Part shown: piece after piece, positions 1-7,475 of the stretch | Position numbering within the stretch: position 1 is the stretch's first letter | How the letters are laid out: the number at the start of each line of letters is the position of its first letter | Made by a program: the position numbers and the translations under genes | Assembly: GCA_002050365.1 (NCBI GenBank) | Contig: MWYZ01000055.1 | Location: 29,618-93,617, forward strand | DNA from: Acidobacteria bacterium 28-1 | GTDB lineage: Bacteria > Acidobacteriota > Blastocatellia > Pyrinomonadales > Pyrinomonadaceae | Length of the DNA stretch: 64,000 bases | Reading direction: 5' to 3' | Notes under the pieces: model-generated | The model's database searches: none | Seen by the model: the letters and a program-made list of their open reading frames with translations, nothing else | What the model was told of the DNA's origin: nothing

Positions 1-419
1 TTTACAACTATTTGTTGAACGGTTGGTCAATCGCACCGATTTATGTCTTCTATTCCGGTCGTCCGTATGATGGCGGAGTTTCCGGTCAAAGTTTAAATTT
101 AACTTTCGGCGACAATCGTCTGCCGATTATCGAACGCAATTCTTTCCGGTTACCGAATGTCCAGAATTTGGATATTCGACTTTCCAAACGATTCAGATTT
201 ACCGAACGCTACAATCTGGAGCTGCTTGCCGAAGCATTTAATGTTACAAACCGCACGAATGTTTTCAACGTCAATACGACGCTTTATATACGCGGAACTG
301 CTCCTGCGGGACAAGCCATTCCATTGAACTTCAACCCTAGTTTTGGTCAAGTTACCGGTGCGGACAGCACTTTATATCGTGAACGGCAAATTCAGTTTGC
401 GGCGCGATTCCAATTTTAG
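1..419 (+). CDS. TonB-dependent receptor, C-terminal fragment (5' end outside window)
   Basis: The reading frame is open from the left edge to a TAG at 417-419, so only about the last 138 residues are seen. They look like the final beta-strands of an outer-membrane TonB-dependent receptor of the large acidobacterial type with a carboxypeptidase-regulatory-like N-domain. Visible traits are the NVTNRTNVF stretch, a long plug-free strand region and the RQIQFAARFQF ending, whose terminal aromatic residue is the usual signal for outer-membrane insertion. The substrate cannot be told from this piece. A strong terminator follows directly. The identification rests on the C-terminal pattern only. Confidence 0.75.
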   Translation, partial: YNYLLNGWSIAPIYVFYSGRPYDGGVSGQSLNLTFGDNRLPIIERNSFRLPNVQNLDIRLSKRFRFTERYNLELLAEAFNVTNRTNVFNVNTTLYIRGTAPAGQAIPLNFNPSFGQVTGADSTLYRERQIQFAARFQF

Positions 420-447
420 TTTTTCCTCAAAACGGAAAAACCTCTAT

Positions 448-480
448 GGCGTGTTTCTTTCGGGAAACGCGCCTTTTTTA
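448..480 (+). terminator. Rho-independent terminator after the TonB receptor
   Basis: A 10-bp stem (448-457 with 464-473, one G-T wobble) and a 6-base loop are followed by a run of six T. It lies 29 bases after the receptor stop codon. Confidence 0.8.
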
Positions 481-526
481 TTTTCGGGCATTTACGATTT
501 TCCGATTACCGATTACCATTTAGCCT

Positions 527-1621
527 GTGCGAATTCTGCAAATTTCATCGGCTAAAACTTTCGGCGGCGGCGAAAAACATTTCGTTGATTTGTGTCGCGG
601 TTTGAAAATGCGCGGACACGAGATTTTCGCCGCGCTTCGACCGACGAATGAATGGCAGGAAAAGTTAGATTTTTTGCCGCCGGAAAAGATTTTGCACGTC
701 TCCTTAAGAAATTCGTTTGGAGTTTTAAGCGCACAGAAAATTGCTGAATTCATCCGCGAAAAAGGCATCGAAATTGTCCACGCGCATGCGGCGCGAGATT
801 ATATTCCGGCGAGCCTTGCATGCCGGATTGCGAAAAATGCCGAATTCGTTTTGACGCGCCACGTACTTTTTCCGCTAAAGCCGTTTCACCGATTTGCCTT
901 GCGTAATCTTTCCAAAGCAATCGCCGTATCGAAAGCCGTCGAGATGAATTTACAGAAGATTTTTCCAAAAGAAAAAATTGCTTTAATCTCAAACGGCATT
1001 GACGTTGAAACCTGGGCAAATGTCAATCGTGAAACGCTTCGCCAAACGTTTCGATTTGAACACGACATTCCGTTCGACGCTTTTTTAATCGGCACAATCG
1101 GCGAATTAAAGCTGCTCAAAGGTCAGCGGGATTTTATTCTCGCGGCAAACATAATCGCGCAAAAATACACGAACGCGCGTTTCGTGATTGTCGGCAGAGA
1201 TAACTCTTACAAAAAAAATTATCGGCGCGAACTCAAACGGTTAGTCAAAATTTTCCGTCTTGATGAACGCATTTTGTGGCTCGACTGGGTTGATGAAACC
1301 GCGCCTCTGCTTGCGGCGTTAACTGTTTTCGTGTCGGCTTCGCACACGGAAAGTTTCGGTTTAGCCGTCTTGGAAGCGATGGCAAGCGGTTGTGCAATCG
1401 TTTCTACCGCAACTGACGGCGCAAAAGAATTGCTCGACGAAAAAACGGGAAAACTCGTTTTCGTCGGAAATGCGATTGAAATTGCAGGCGTAGTTGCCGG
1501 TTTTTTGGAAGACGAAAAAATGCGCGAAAGTTTTGGGAAAAATGCCCAAACAAAAGCGCGAGAAAATTTTGGCTTGGGAAAAATGATTAACGAAACGGAA
1601 GCGATTTATAAATCATTATAA
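527..1621 (+). CDS. Glycosyltransferase family 4 (WaaG/RfaB-like)
   Basis: This 364-aa protein has the two-Rossmann GT-B layout of family 4 glycosyltransferases. The N-terminal half has the glycine-rich FGGGEKH loop near residue 12. The C-terminal half has the nucleotide-sugar-binding E-x7-E motif in ESFGLAVLEAMASG at about residues 274-287. Such enzymes move a sugar from a nucleotide donor to a lipid or glycan acceptor at the inner face of the cytoplasmic membrane, typically in LPS or exopolysaccharide assembly. The start is GTG with only a weak ribosome-binding site; no better in-frame start is seen. It stands alone between a terminator and a convergent gene, so the acceptor is unknown. Confidence 0.85.
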   Translation: MRILQISSAKTFGGGEKHFVDLCRGLKMRGHEIFAALRPTNEWQEKLDFLPPEKILHVSLRNSFGVLSAQKIAEFIREKGIEIVHAHAARDYIPASLACRIAKNAEFVLTRHVLFPLKPFHRFALRNLSKAIAVSKAVEMNLQKIFPKEKIALISNGIDVETWANVNRETLRQTFRFEHDIPFDAFLIGTIGELKLLKGQRDFILAANIIAQKYTNARFVIVGRDNSYKKNYRRELKRLVKIFRLDERILWLDWVDETAPLLAALTVFVSASHTESFGLAVLEAMASGCAIVSTATDGAKELLDEKTGKLVFVGNAIEIAGVVAGFLEDEKMRESFGKNAQTKARENFGLGKMINETEAIYKSL

Positions 1622-1623
1622 AT

Positions 1624-1645
1624 GACACGCCGGCGTGTCCCTACA
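1624..1645. repeat. Palindromic repeat at a convergent gene junction
   Basis: A perfect 16-bp palindrome at 1624-1639 is followed by CCTACA. The stop codon of the following minus-strand gene (1641-1643) falls inside the element. It resembles the element at 42003-42129, which also begins with a TGTAGGG-type end. Confidence 0.6.
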
Positions 1646-2291
1646 AACTCTCTAAAAACTCAAATGTCTTCGGCGCAATGCTTGGATTTTTCGACAAATC
1701 TTTTATTAACCTTTTCAAATCATCAGGCGTGTCAACATCATACCAATTCGGCAAAAACGAAAGTTTTAAATTGAGATTTTCAATGTTCCGCGCCGTCTGC
1801 TCAAACGTCTTCGGCGAACTCCATTCGATTGTTTCAAAAATTTCCTTTTTTAATTTTCGCAACCCAATCAAATAAAAACCGCCGTCCGCCGTTTTCCCCA
1901 AAACCGCGTCTGTCTCCGATAACATTTCAAAGGCTTGGGTGATAAATTGCGCCGGAAAAGTTGGGCTGTCCGTGCCAATCATCACAACTGTATCCGAATT
2001 TTGTGAGAACGCGAACTTAAAAGCGTGAAACATTTTACCGCCGAGATTCGCGCCTTTTTGCTCGATGAAAATTTGTTCATTCGGCAAAGTTGTCAGCAAA
2101 ACGTCACGTTTTTCAACCGGCGTATATGCTATTATCAACTCGTTTGATAAAGATTTTGCCTTACTGACCGCATCGCGCAGAAAACATTCGGCGAGCGTCG
2201 CTGATTGTTCGGCAGAAAGAAACGGCTGAAGGCGAGTTTTAACCGTTCCTGCAATCGGAACTTTTGCCATAATGATAATTACTTTTTTCAT
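1641..2291 (-). CDS. DUF2064 / TIGR04282-type glycosyltransferase (arsenosugar-associated)
   Basis: This 216-aa protein belongs to the nucleotide-diphospho-sugar transferase superfamily, DUF2064 branch. It starts with the conserved AKVPIAGTVKTRL stretch and has IGTDSPTFP (donor/metal site, about residues 102-110) and KTADGGFYLIGL. Members are often encoded beside the radical SAM enzyme ArsS and are assigned to arsenosugar synthesis by genome context. Here it is divergent (25-base gap) from an AhpD-like gene that is followed by arsS, which supports that assignment. Its stop codon is supplied by a short palindromic repeat. The cytosolic role and exact substrate are inferred. Confidence 0.8.
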   Translation of the reverse strand: MKKVIIIMAKVPIAGTVKTRLQPFLSAEQSATLAECFLRDAVSKAKSLSNELIIAYTPVEKRDVLLTTLPNEQIFIEQKGANLGGKMFHAFKFAFSQNSDTVVMIGTDSPTFPAQFITQAFEMLSETDAVLGKTADGGFYLIGLRKLKKEIFETIEWSSPKTFEQTARNIENLNLKLSFLPNWYDVDTPDDLKRLIKDLSKNPSIAPKTFEFLESL

Positions 2292-2316
2292 ATTTTGAAA
2301 TTTTAAGACGGATATT

Positions 2317-2646
2317 ATGCATTACTATAACGAAGAAGACTTGGCGCGTTTCGGTGAAATCGGTAAATCGCGTCCCGATTTATTTGAAAAGTTTATGGCT
2401 TGGTATCAAGCCTGCCAAGAAGACGGCGCGTTATCGAAACGCGAAAAGGCTTTGATTGGTTTAGCCGTCGCCATTACAGTGCAATGTCCATATTGCATTG
2501 ACGCTTTCACGCAGTCGAGTTTGGAAAACGGCTCGAATACCGAGCAGATGACCGAAGCGATTCACCTCGCATCAGCAATTCGCGGCGGCGCATCGTTGAT
2601 CCACGGTATCCAATCGCACAACGCGCACGATAAAATTTCGATGTGA
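2317..2646 (+). CDS. Carboxymuconolactone decarboxylase / AhpD-like protein (arsenosugar-associated)
   Basis: This 109-aa all-helical protein of the AhpD/CMD family carries the redox CPYCIDAF motif (CxxC near residue 50) and the ASAIRGGASLIHG helix. AhpD-like proteins use the CxxC pair for peroxidase or thiol-disulfide chemistry. A subset is consistently found next to ArsS and is called arsenosugar biosynthesis-associated peroxidase-like. The gene lies 81 bases upstream of arsS on the same strand, separated by a 30-bp hairpin repeat. Length and motif are normal for the family. Function in arsenosugar formation is inferred from context. Confidence 0.85.
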   Translation: MHYYNEEDLARFGEIGKSRPDLFEKFMAWYQACQEDGALSKREKALIGLAVAITVQCPYCIDAFTQSSLENGSNTEQMTEAIHLASAIRGGASLIHGIQSHNAHDKISM

Positions 2647-2650
2647 TGTC

Positions 2651-2721
2651 AGTAGTCAGTAGTCGGTTGTCAGTTGTCAGATTTTTGTTGACTGACAACT
2701 GACAACCGACTACTGACTACT
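2651..2721. repeat. Perfect 30-bp inverted repeat built of heptads
   Basis: Arms at 2651-2680 and 2692-2721 are perfectly complementary and separated by 11 bases. Each arm is made of repeated heptad-like words (AGTAGTC, GTTGTCA). It fills the gap between the AhpD-like gene and arsS and has no T-run on either side. It belongs to the dispersed heptad family seen at many sites in this window. Confidence 0.9.
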
Positions 2722-2727
2722 AATAAG

Positions 2728-3738
2728 ATGCAAACTGCAACAATTCAAATCAGGCGGAACGGAAAATCGGCGTTGCCAGATTCGCCCGTCAGTTTTGGCG
2801 AAAAACTCAAGGCGCACAATTTGGATTTGCGTTCGACCGGTGTCGAAATTCTGCAAGTCAACGTCGGCAAACTCTGCAATCAAGCGTGCAAGCACTGCCA
2901 CGTTGACGCAAGCCCGACGCGCACGGAAATTATGTCGCGCCAAGTTATCGAAGCGTGTTTGGATGTTTTGCGAACGTATAAAATTCCGACGCTCGATATT
3001 ACCGGCGGCGCACCCGAACTGATTCCCGATTTTCGATATTTTGTCACGGAAGCCGAGAAAACAGTGGGGAAAATTATCATTCGTCATAATTTGACTGTGA
3101 TGTTTGAAGAAGGACAAAATGATTTGCCGGAATTTTTCCGTGAAAAAGAAGTCGAAGTTGTGTCGAGTTTACCTTATTTTCTGCAACAGCAAACTGACGC
3201 GCAACGCGGCGCGGGCGTTTTCGATAAATCCGTCGAAGCATTAAAAAAGTTGAACGCGGTCGGCTACGGCACCGATGAAAAGTTAATTTTAAACCTCGTC
3301 TATAATCCGGTTGGCGCATTTTTGCCGCCCGTTCAAGAATCAATCGAAACCGATTTCAAACGTGAATTGAAAATGCGCTACGACGTTGTGTTTAATAATC
3401 TTTACACAATTACGAATATGCCGATTGCGCGTTATCTCGATTGGCTGCGGAGTTCGCGCAACGAAGAAAGCTATATGCAAAAACTCACTAATGCGTTTAA
3501 TCCGTCAACCGTCGCGGGCTTGATGTGCCGAAATACTTTGAGCGTGGATTGGCTTGGAAATCTCTATGATTGCGATTTTAATCAAATGCTTGAAATTAAG
3601 GTTTCCGATGAATCTCCGCAAACAATTTTTGATTTCACGCCCGAAAAATTGGCGAATCGTAAAATAAAAACCGCCCCGCATTGTTTCGGATGCACGGCGG
3701 GCGCGGGTTCGAGTTGCGGCGGCACGGTTGCCGTTTAA
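2728..3738 (+). CDS. arsS: Arsenosugar biosynthesis radical SAM protein ArsS
   Basis: This 336-aa radical SAM enzyme has the [4Fe-4S]-binding CNQACKHC motif near residue 51, the DITGGAPEL segment and a DUF3641-type C-terminus ending in a cysteine-rich CFGCTAGAGSSCGG tail. Members are thought to act on methylated arsenic during arsenosugar synthesis. In some relatives the C-terminal motif contains selenocysteine. Here the corresponding codons are ordinary Cys codons (TGT, TGC) with no in-frame TGA, so this is a Cys form. The ATG follows the hairpin repeat and has no clear Shine-Dalgarno. It is probably cotranscribed with the AhpD-like gene. Confidence 0.88.
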   Translation: MQTATIQIRRNGKSALPDSPVSFGEKLKAHNLDLRSTGVEILQVNVGKLCNQACKHCHVDASPTRTEIMSRQVIEACLDVLRTYKIPTLDITGGAPELIPDFRYFVTEAEKTVGKIIIRHNLTVMFEEGQNDLPEFFREKEVEVVSSLPYFLQQQTDAQRGAGVFDKSVEALKKLNAVGYGTDEKLILNLVYNPVGAFLPPVQESIETDFKRELKMRYDVVFNNLYTITNMPIARYLDWLRSSRNEESYMQKLTNAFNPSTVAGLMCRNTLSVDWLGNLYDCDFNQMLEIKVSDESPQTIFDFTPEKLANRKIKTAPHCFGCTAGAGSSCGGTVAV

Positions 3739-3750
3739 GATTTTTCGGTA

Positions 3751-5106
3751 TTAATTTCTGACCGGCTTTGGAAAGCTCACGGGGCTTTTGTTTCCGTCTT
3801 TATCAACCGCTCGAATTCCAAAGAAGTAATTATCTTTTGACATATTTTTGATTAGATAGTCTGTAACCTTGTTGATATAAATCGAGTTCGTCCAAACCGG
3901 CGAAGTCGTTTCGCGCCAAACGATTTCATAGCCCGCTAAATCCGTTTCCGCTCCCATTTCCCATTTAAGTTCCGTATCATTTCCCAGACGATTCGCCAAG
4001 ACCACATTTTTCGGTCGAGTTGGCGCAAGCGCAAGTTTTGCCAAAGATGCGGCGTTAATTTTTGTTACGTTCGCTACGTAATCGAAATCAACAAATTCAA
4101 TCGTATCGCCGTAAAATTTGTTGTTTTCCGTGCGGACGTTTTGATGCTGGTGGTCGTAATCTTCGTCTCGTTCGGTAAAACGAACCGCCGTAAAGCCGCG
4201 CTCGACAAACGGAATATGGTCGCCGCCGCGTCCGTAACGGTCGCGCCGATAAATCATCATCACGCGAAACCTTGGCGAGTAAATTTCCGCCGTTTCCTTG
4301 ATAAATCTCGCCAATTGACGCGAAGCCGAATCGTTCTCGCCGCCGACGCTGCGGCGCGTTGCCCCTTCTTGTTCGGTTTCGTTTGACGGAACGCCTTCCG
4401 AAAAAACGCGCACCGAATTTCGGTCAGGCGAATTTTTGAAAGTCGTTACGCCGCCGATGATGTCGTTGGTGAACATCGCTTCGACGTTCATTTGTTTTTG
4501 CTTTGCCTGTTCTGCGAAATAAGTCGCGCCGAGCAGTCCTTGTTCTTCACCGGCAACGGTCATAAAAATTATCGTCGCGTCAAATTTCCTTTTGCTCATC
4601 ACTCGTGCCATTTCAATCACGGCGGCAGTTCCCGAAGCGTCATCGTTTGCGCCCGGTGCGTCGCATTTCCCGTCCATCGGCGAGTTACACATCGAATCGT
4701 AATGCCCGCTAACGACATAAACTCTTTCGGGATTGGTCGTGCCTTTGAGCGTAGCGACGACGTTGGTTAAATTCGTCGGTTCGGGAACGCGATTGGCTTT
4801 CGGTTGGAGGAAAGTTTGCTTTTCAACCAGCAGACAATTTCCGCAATCGTTTGAGATTTTCTGAAATTCCGCGAAAATCCAATCACGCGCCGCACCGATT
4901 CCGCGAGTCGGATTATCTTGCTCGGAAAGTGTGTTGCGCGTGCCGAAAGAAACGAGTTTGCGAATGTCTGCTTCGATGCGCTTTGCCGAAACTTCTTTCA
5001 GCATTTTGGCGATTTCCGCATTCGGTTTTTCTTTCTTTTGAGCAAAAGAATTTACCACAGAGACACAAAGACACAGAGCAAATGTAATGATAATTTTTAA
5101 TTTCAT
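3751..5106 (-). CDS. Secreted M28-family zinc metallopeptidase with C-terminal Fn3-like domain
   Basis: This 451-aa exported peptidase has a signal peptide (cut near NSFA-Q), then an M28 catalytic domain with the co-catalytic zinc ligands visible in GHYDS, GANDDASG, AGEEQG and NDIIGG, and a late His in DHQH. Residues from about 355 onward look like a fibronectin type III or similar beta-sandwich. The family cleaves N-terminal residues or dipeptides outside the cytoplasm. The hydrophobic core of the signal peptide (ALCLCVSVV) is encoded by a dispersed repeat at about 5053-5082. It converges with arsS, with 12 bases between them. Confidence 0.88.
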   Translation of the reverse strand: MKLKIIITFALCLCVSVVNSFAQKKEKPNAEIAKMLKEVSAKRIEADIRKLVSFGTRNTLSEQDNPTRGIGAARDWIFAEFQKISNDCGNCLLVEKQTFLQPKANRVPEPTNLTNVVATLKGTTNPERVYVVSGHYDSMCNSPMDGKCDAPGANDDASGTAAVIEMARVMSKRKFDATIIFMTVAGEEQGLLGATYFAEQAKQKQMNVEAMFTNDIIGGVTTFKNSPDRNSVRVFSEGVPSNETEQEGATRRSVGGENDSASRQLARFIKETAEIYSPRFRVMMIYRRDRYGRGGDHIPFVERGFTAVRFTERDEDYDHQHQNVRTENNKFYGDTIEFVDFDYVANVTKINAASLAKLALAPTRPKNVVLANRLGNDTELKWEMGAETDLAGYEIVWRETTSPVWTNSIYINKVTDYLIKNMSKDNYFFGIRAVDKDGNKSPVSFPKPVRN

Positions 5107-5218
5107 ATTTTGAACGTCCGCAAAAAATTAACCACAGATTAACACAGATTAGGAAAACAAAAAATCTGCGTTTATTTGTAAAAATCCGTAATTAAATTTA
5201 TTAGAAATCTCTGTATTC

Positions 5219-5347
5219 TATAGCGAATTTCAGATTGGTGCGACTCTGATGTGCCGCAAGCCCGCACGAAGTACGGGCGAACTGATCCGCGCCCTTACTT
5301 CGGGCGGGCTTGCGGCATTAGTCGCATAATTCTGAGAACCGCTATAT
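5219..5347. repeat. Imperfect palindromic element with TATAGCG ends (MITE-like)
   Basis: The two halves are imperfect inverted copies that both begin TATAGCG at the outside. The inner arms (5252-5279 and 5290-5317) are 28 bp with two mismatches, around a 10-base loop. There is no coding capacity. A separate direct repeat of words like AACACAGATT lies just upstream at 5130-5154. No target duplication was recognised. Either a non-autonomous mobile element or a dispersed structural repeat is possible. Confidence 0.65.
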
Positions 5348-5365
5348 ATGCCCCTGTAGTGAAAA

Positions 5366-7351
5366 TTACCTTTCCAAAACATCGAACGCCTGAAGGCGAT
5401 TGCCGTCTGCCGAATACAGCAAGCCGACAGTTTCATCGGTTGTAAAACGCGCGTCGGGTTCGGAAATTAAAATGAAACGTGAATCTTGTCCCGTGTGGAC
5501 GTTCACGCCGACAAGACCTTTTTTATCAAACGGCTTCGGCAAATCGGTGTAGAAATACATATAGTTTCCGCGAATTTCCGCCAGACGCTTGCGCCGCAAA
5601 AAGTATTCAGAAAGTTTCTCGACTTGGCGCGCCGGGTCAATTCGGTCAAGCAGACTTTCCTGCACGTCGGCGCGTGAAGGCGTAACGCGATTGATTGCAC
5701 TGCTGATGATTTTTCCGCGAATGTTTGAAGCGTTTGGAATGTCAATCGCTTGCAGACCGCGAATTCTGTTCAAAAAATCGGCATTTCTCGAAGCAATGCC
5801 GAAAACGCTGATTCTGCCGCTAATATAATTTTTTGCCGAATTGCTCGCCAGCGTCGTCAAATCGAACGACGAAAAACGCGATTTCAAACCCGACCAGCGA
5901 AGCGACAAAACCGAACGCGCCACGCTCGCGCCGCGAACCAAATTCAAAGCTGAAGTCGCCAGTCCGCCGTAACGAAAATAAAGCGCAGTTGCCCGCAGCG
6001 CGATGCCCGCGACAACGCGGAAAACGCCACGCGAAGGTGATTTATGTTTGACGCGCCAAATCGCTTCTCGATTTTGGATTTTGGATTTTGGATTTTGGAT
6101 TTCAAGAAAAGAACTTTGAACTTTGAACTTTGAACTTTGAACTCGGCCCTCGACCCTCAACCCTCGACCCTCGACCCTAAAAGCTGCAATCTCGTCGCGC
6201 CCGCCGATTACCGCTTCGCCGCTTTCGTTGATTAAAATAAATTGTGCTTTCTCGACATCGTGTTCTAATTTATTAATTCGCTTGCCGTCTTTTGCGTCAA
6301 TCGTAATCAAATCATCTTTGTCGGCAACAAGAATTGTGTTCGCATCTGCAAAAACGAAATTTGTCAATCCTTTGTCCGCGCCTTTGTAACGCCAGAGAGT
6401 TTTGCCGTTTTTCGTGTCAATCGCCGAAACTCCGAACGCGCCCTTTTCCCGAATCTCGCCGTCTTTAATGCTCGTAAATTGTCCGCCTGTTCTGACATAC
6501 AAAACATCTCCGACAACCGCCATTTCAGGCGTTACGCCCAAATCTTTCGCTTCCCATTCGACTTCGCCCGAACGACGATTGACGGCTCGAACTTTTCCGC
6601 GTCCCGATGTGTAAAGGAATTTTTCATCAAAAACCGGGTCGGCTTCGGTTAAAGCCAAATTGTCTTCGTTGACTTTGAATTTCTCGCGCTCGCCTTCTTT
6701 GCCTGTCCGTGCGTCGTAACTCGTCACGCCTTCATAAAAGAGAAAAAGTCTGCCGTCTAAAATTAAAGGCGGACGATAATTATCCAAAGTAAAAGCGACT
6801 TCACCGTCAGAATCAAACCGCGATGGCATCATTTCGACATCGCTTTCCAATTCTTTTTTCCAAAGTTCTTCGCCGTTTGAAAGATTGAAAACGTGGACAA
6901 TCGGCGTGCGTTTGAATTCTTCGCCGACTTTTCCTTTTGCCTTTTTGACCAGCACGACGGCGAGCAAATCCGCGCTCGGCTCAACTGCGAGCTGCAAAAC
7001 ATCGCCTTTAACTTTATCGCTTCGCCAAAGCGTCGCGCCTGACAATAAATCAACCGCTTCGACACGCGACTTATCGCCTACATCGGTCGAAACCAAAATC
7101 AAATCGGTTGCGGGAATCGGCGTAATAGAAGTTTCGTCTAAACCGCGCGTCCGCTTGCGCCACAGTGTTTCGCCCGTCTGTCCGTCAACCGCGTAAAGCG
7201 AATTGTCTGTTCCAGCGAGCATTATGCCGAAATCGGTTGTTTGATAAAACGCTAATTTGCCGTCGAGATTTGCTTGCCAAACGGGTTGCGCGTTTGCTGG
7301 AATATCCGCGAGAAGGAACAAGAGACACAAAAGTAAAACAAAAACTTTCAT
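5366..7351 (-). CDS. Secreted PQQ-like beta-propeller protein with repeat-derived insertion
   Basis: This 661-aa protein has a signal peptide (MKVFVLLLCLLFLLADIPANA) and repeated PQQ-like beta-propeller blades, recognisable by recurring D-x-x-[ST]-G-x-x-L-W elements such as DGQTGETLWRK and DTKNGKTLWRY. Such propellers act in the periplasm as scaffolds or, in true quinoproteins, as dehydrogenases; no enzyme residues are identified here. Residues of about 391-427 are encoded entirely by three kinds of heptad repeat (6071-6180) and read as low-complexity VQSSKFKVQSS and NPKSKIQN stretches. The insert keeps the frame. The part downstream is not recognised as a known domain. Confidence 0.75.
   Translation of the reverse strand: MKVFVLLLCLLFLLADIPANAQPVWQANLDGKLAFYQTTDFGIMLAGTDNSLYAVDGQTGETLWRKRTRGLDETSITPIPATDLILVSTDVGDKSRVEAVDLLSGATLWRSDKVKGDVLQLAVEPSADLLAVVLVKKAKGKVGEEFKRTPIVHVFNLSNGEELWKKELESDVEMMPSRFDSDGEVAFTLDNYRPPLILDGRLFLFYEGVTSYDARTGKEGEREKFKVNEDNLALTEADPVFDEKFLYTSGRGKVRAVNRRSGEVEWEAKDLGVTPEMAVVGDVLYVRTGGQFTSIKDGEIREKGAFGVSAIDTKNGKTLWRYKGADKGLTNFVFADANTILVADKDDLITIDAKDGKRINKLEHDVEKAQFILINESGEAVIGGRDEIAAFRVEGRGLRVEGRVQSSKFKVQSSFLEIQNPKSKIQNREAIWRVKHKSPSRGVFRVVAGIALRATALYFRYGGLATSALNLVRGASVARSVLSLRWSGLKSRFSSFDLTTLASNSAKNYISGRISVFGIASRNADFLNRIRGLQAIDIPNASNIRGKIISSAINRVTPSRADVQESLLDRIDPARQVEKLSEYFLRRKRLAEIRGNYMYFYTDLPKPFDKKGLVGVNVHTGQDSRFILISEPDARFTTDETVGLLYSADGNRLQAFDVLER
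6071..6180. repeat. In-frame heptad repeat block inside the PQQ-like gene
   Basis: Three tandem heptad tracts follow one another: GGATTTT units, TTTGAAC units and CCTCGAC-type units. The same words occur between genes elsewhere, for example TTTGAAC at 41456-41475. The block lies inside an open reading frame without breaking it. Confidence 0.9.
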
Positions 7352-7475
7352 ATAATTATTTTAACGCGGACTAAGTAGATTTAACAGCTTTACGGTCTCT
7401 TTTCTTAATTTCGCAAGCGGTCTGATATATTATCTGTAAATTACAAATTCGGTGAAACACTTTCGGAAATCAAAA

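Noticed and set aside
2651..2721. Perfect hairpin as a rho-independent terminator
   Set aside because: There is no T-run on either side and the same heptad hairpins occur inside genes and between other kinds of gene pairs.
3661..3738. ArsS as a selenoprotein
   Set aside because: The C-terminal CFGC segment uses ordinary Cys codons and contains no TGA.
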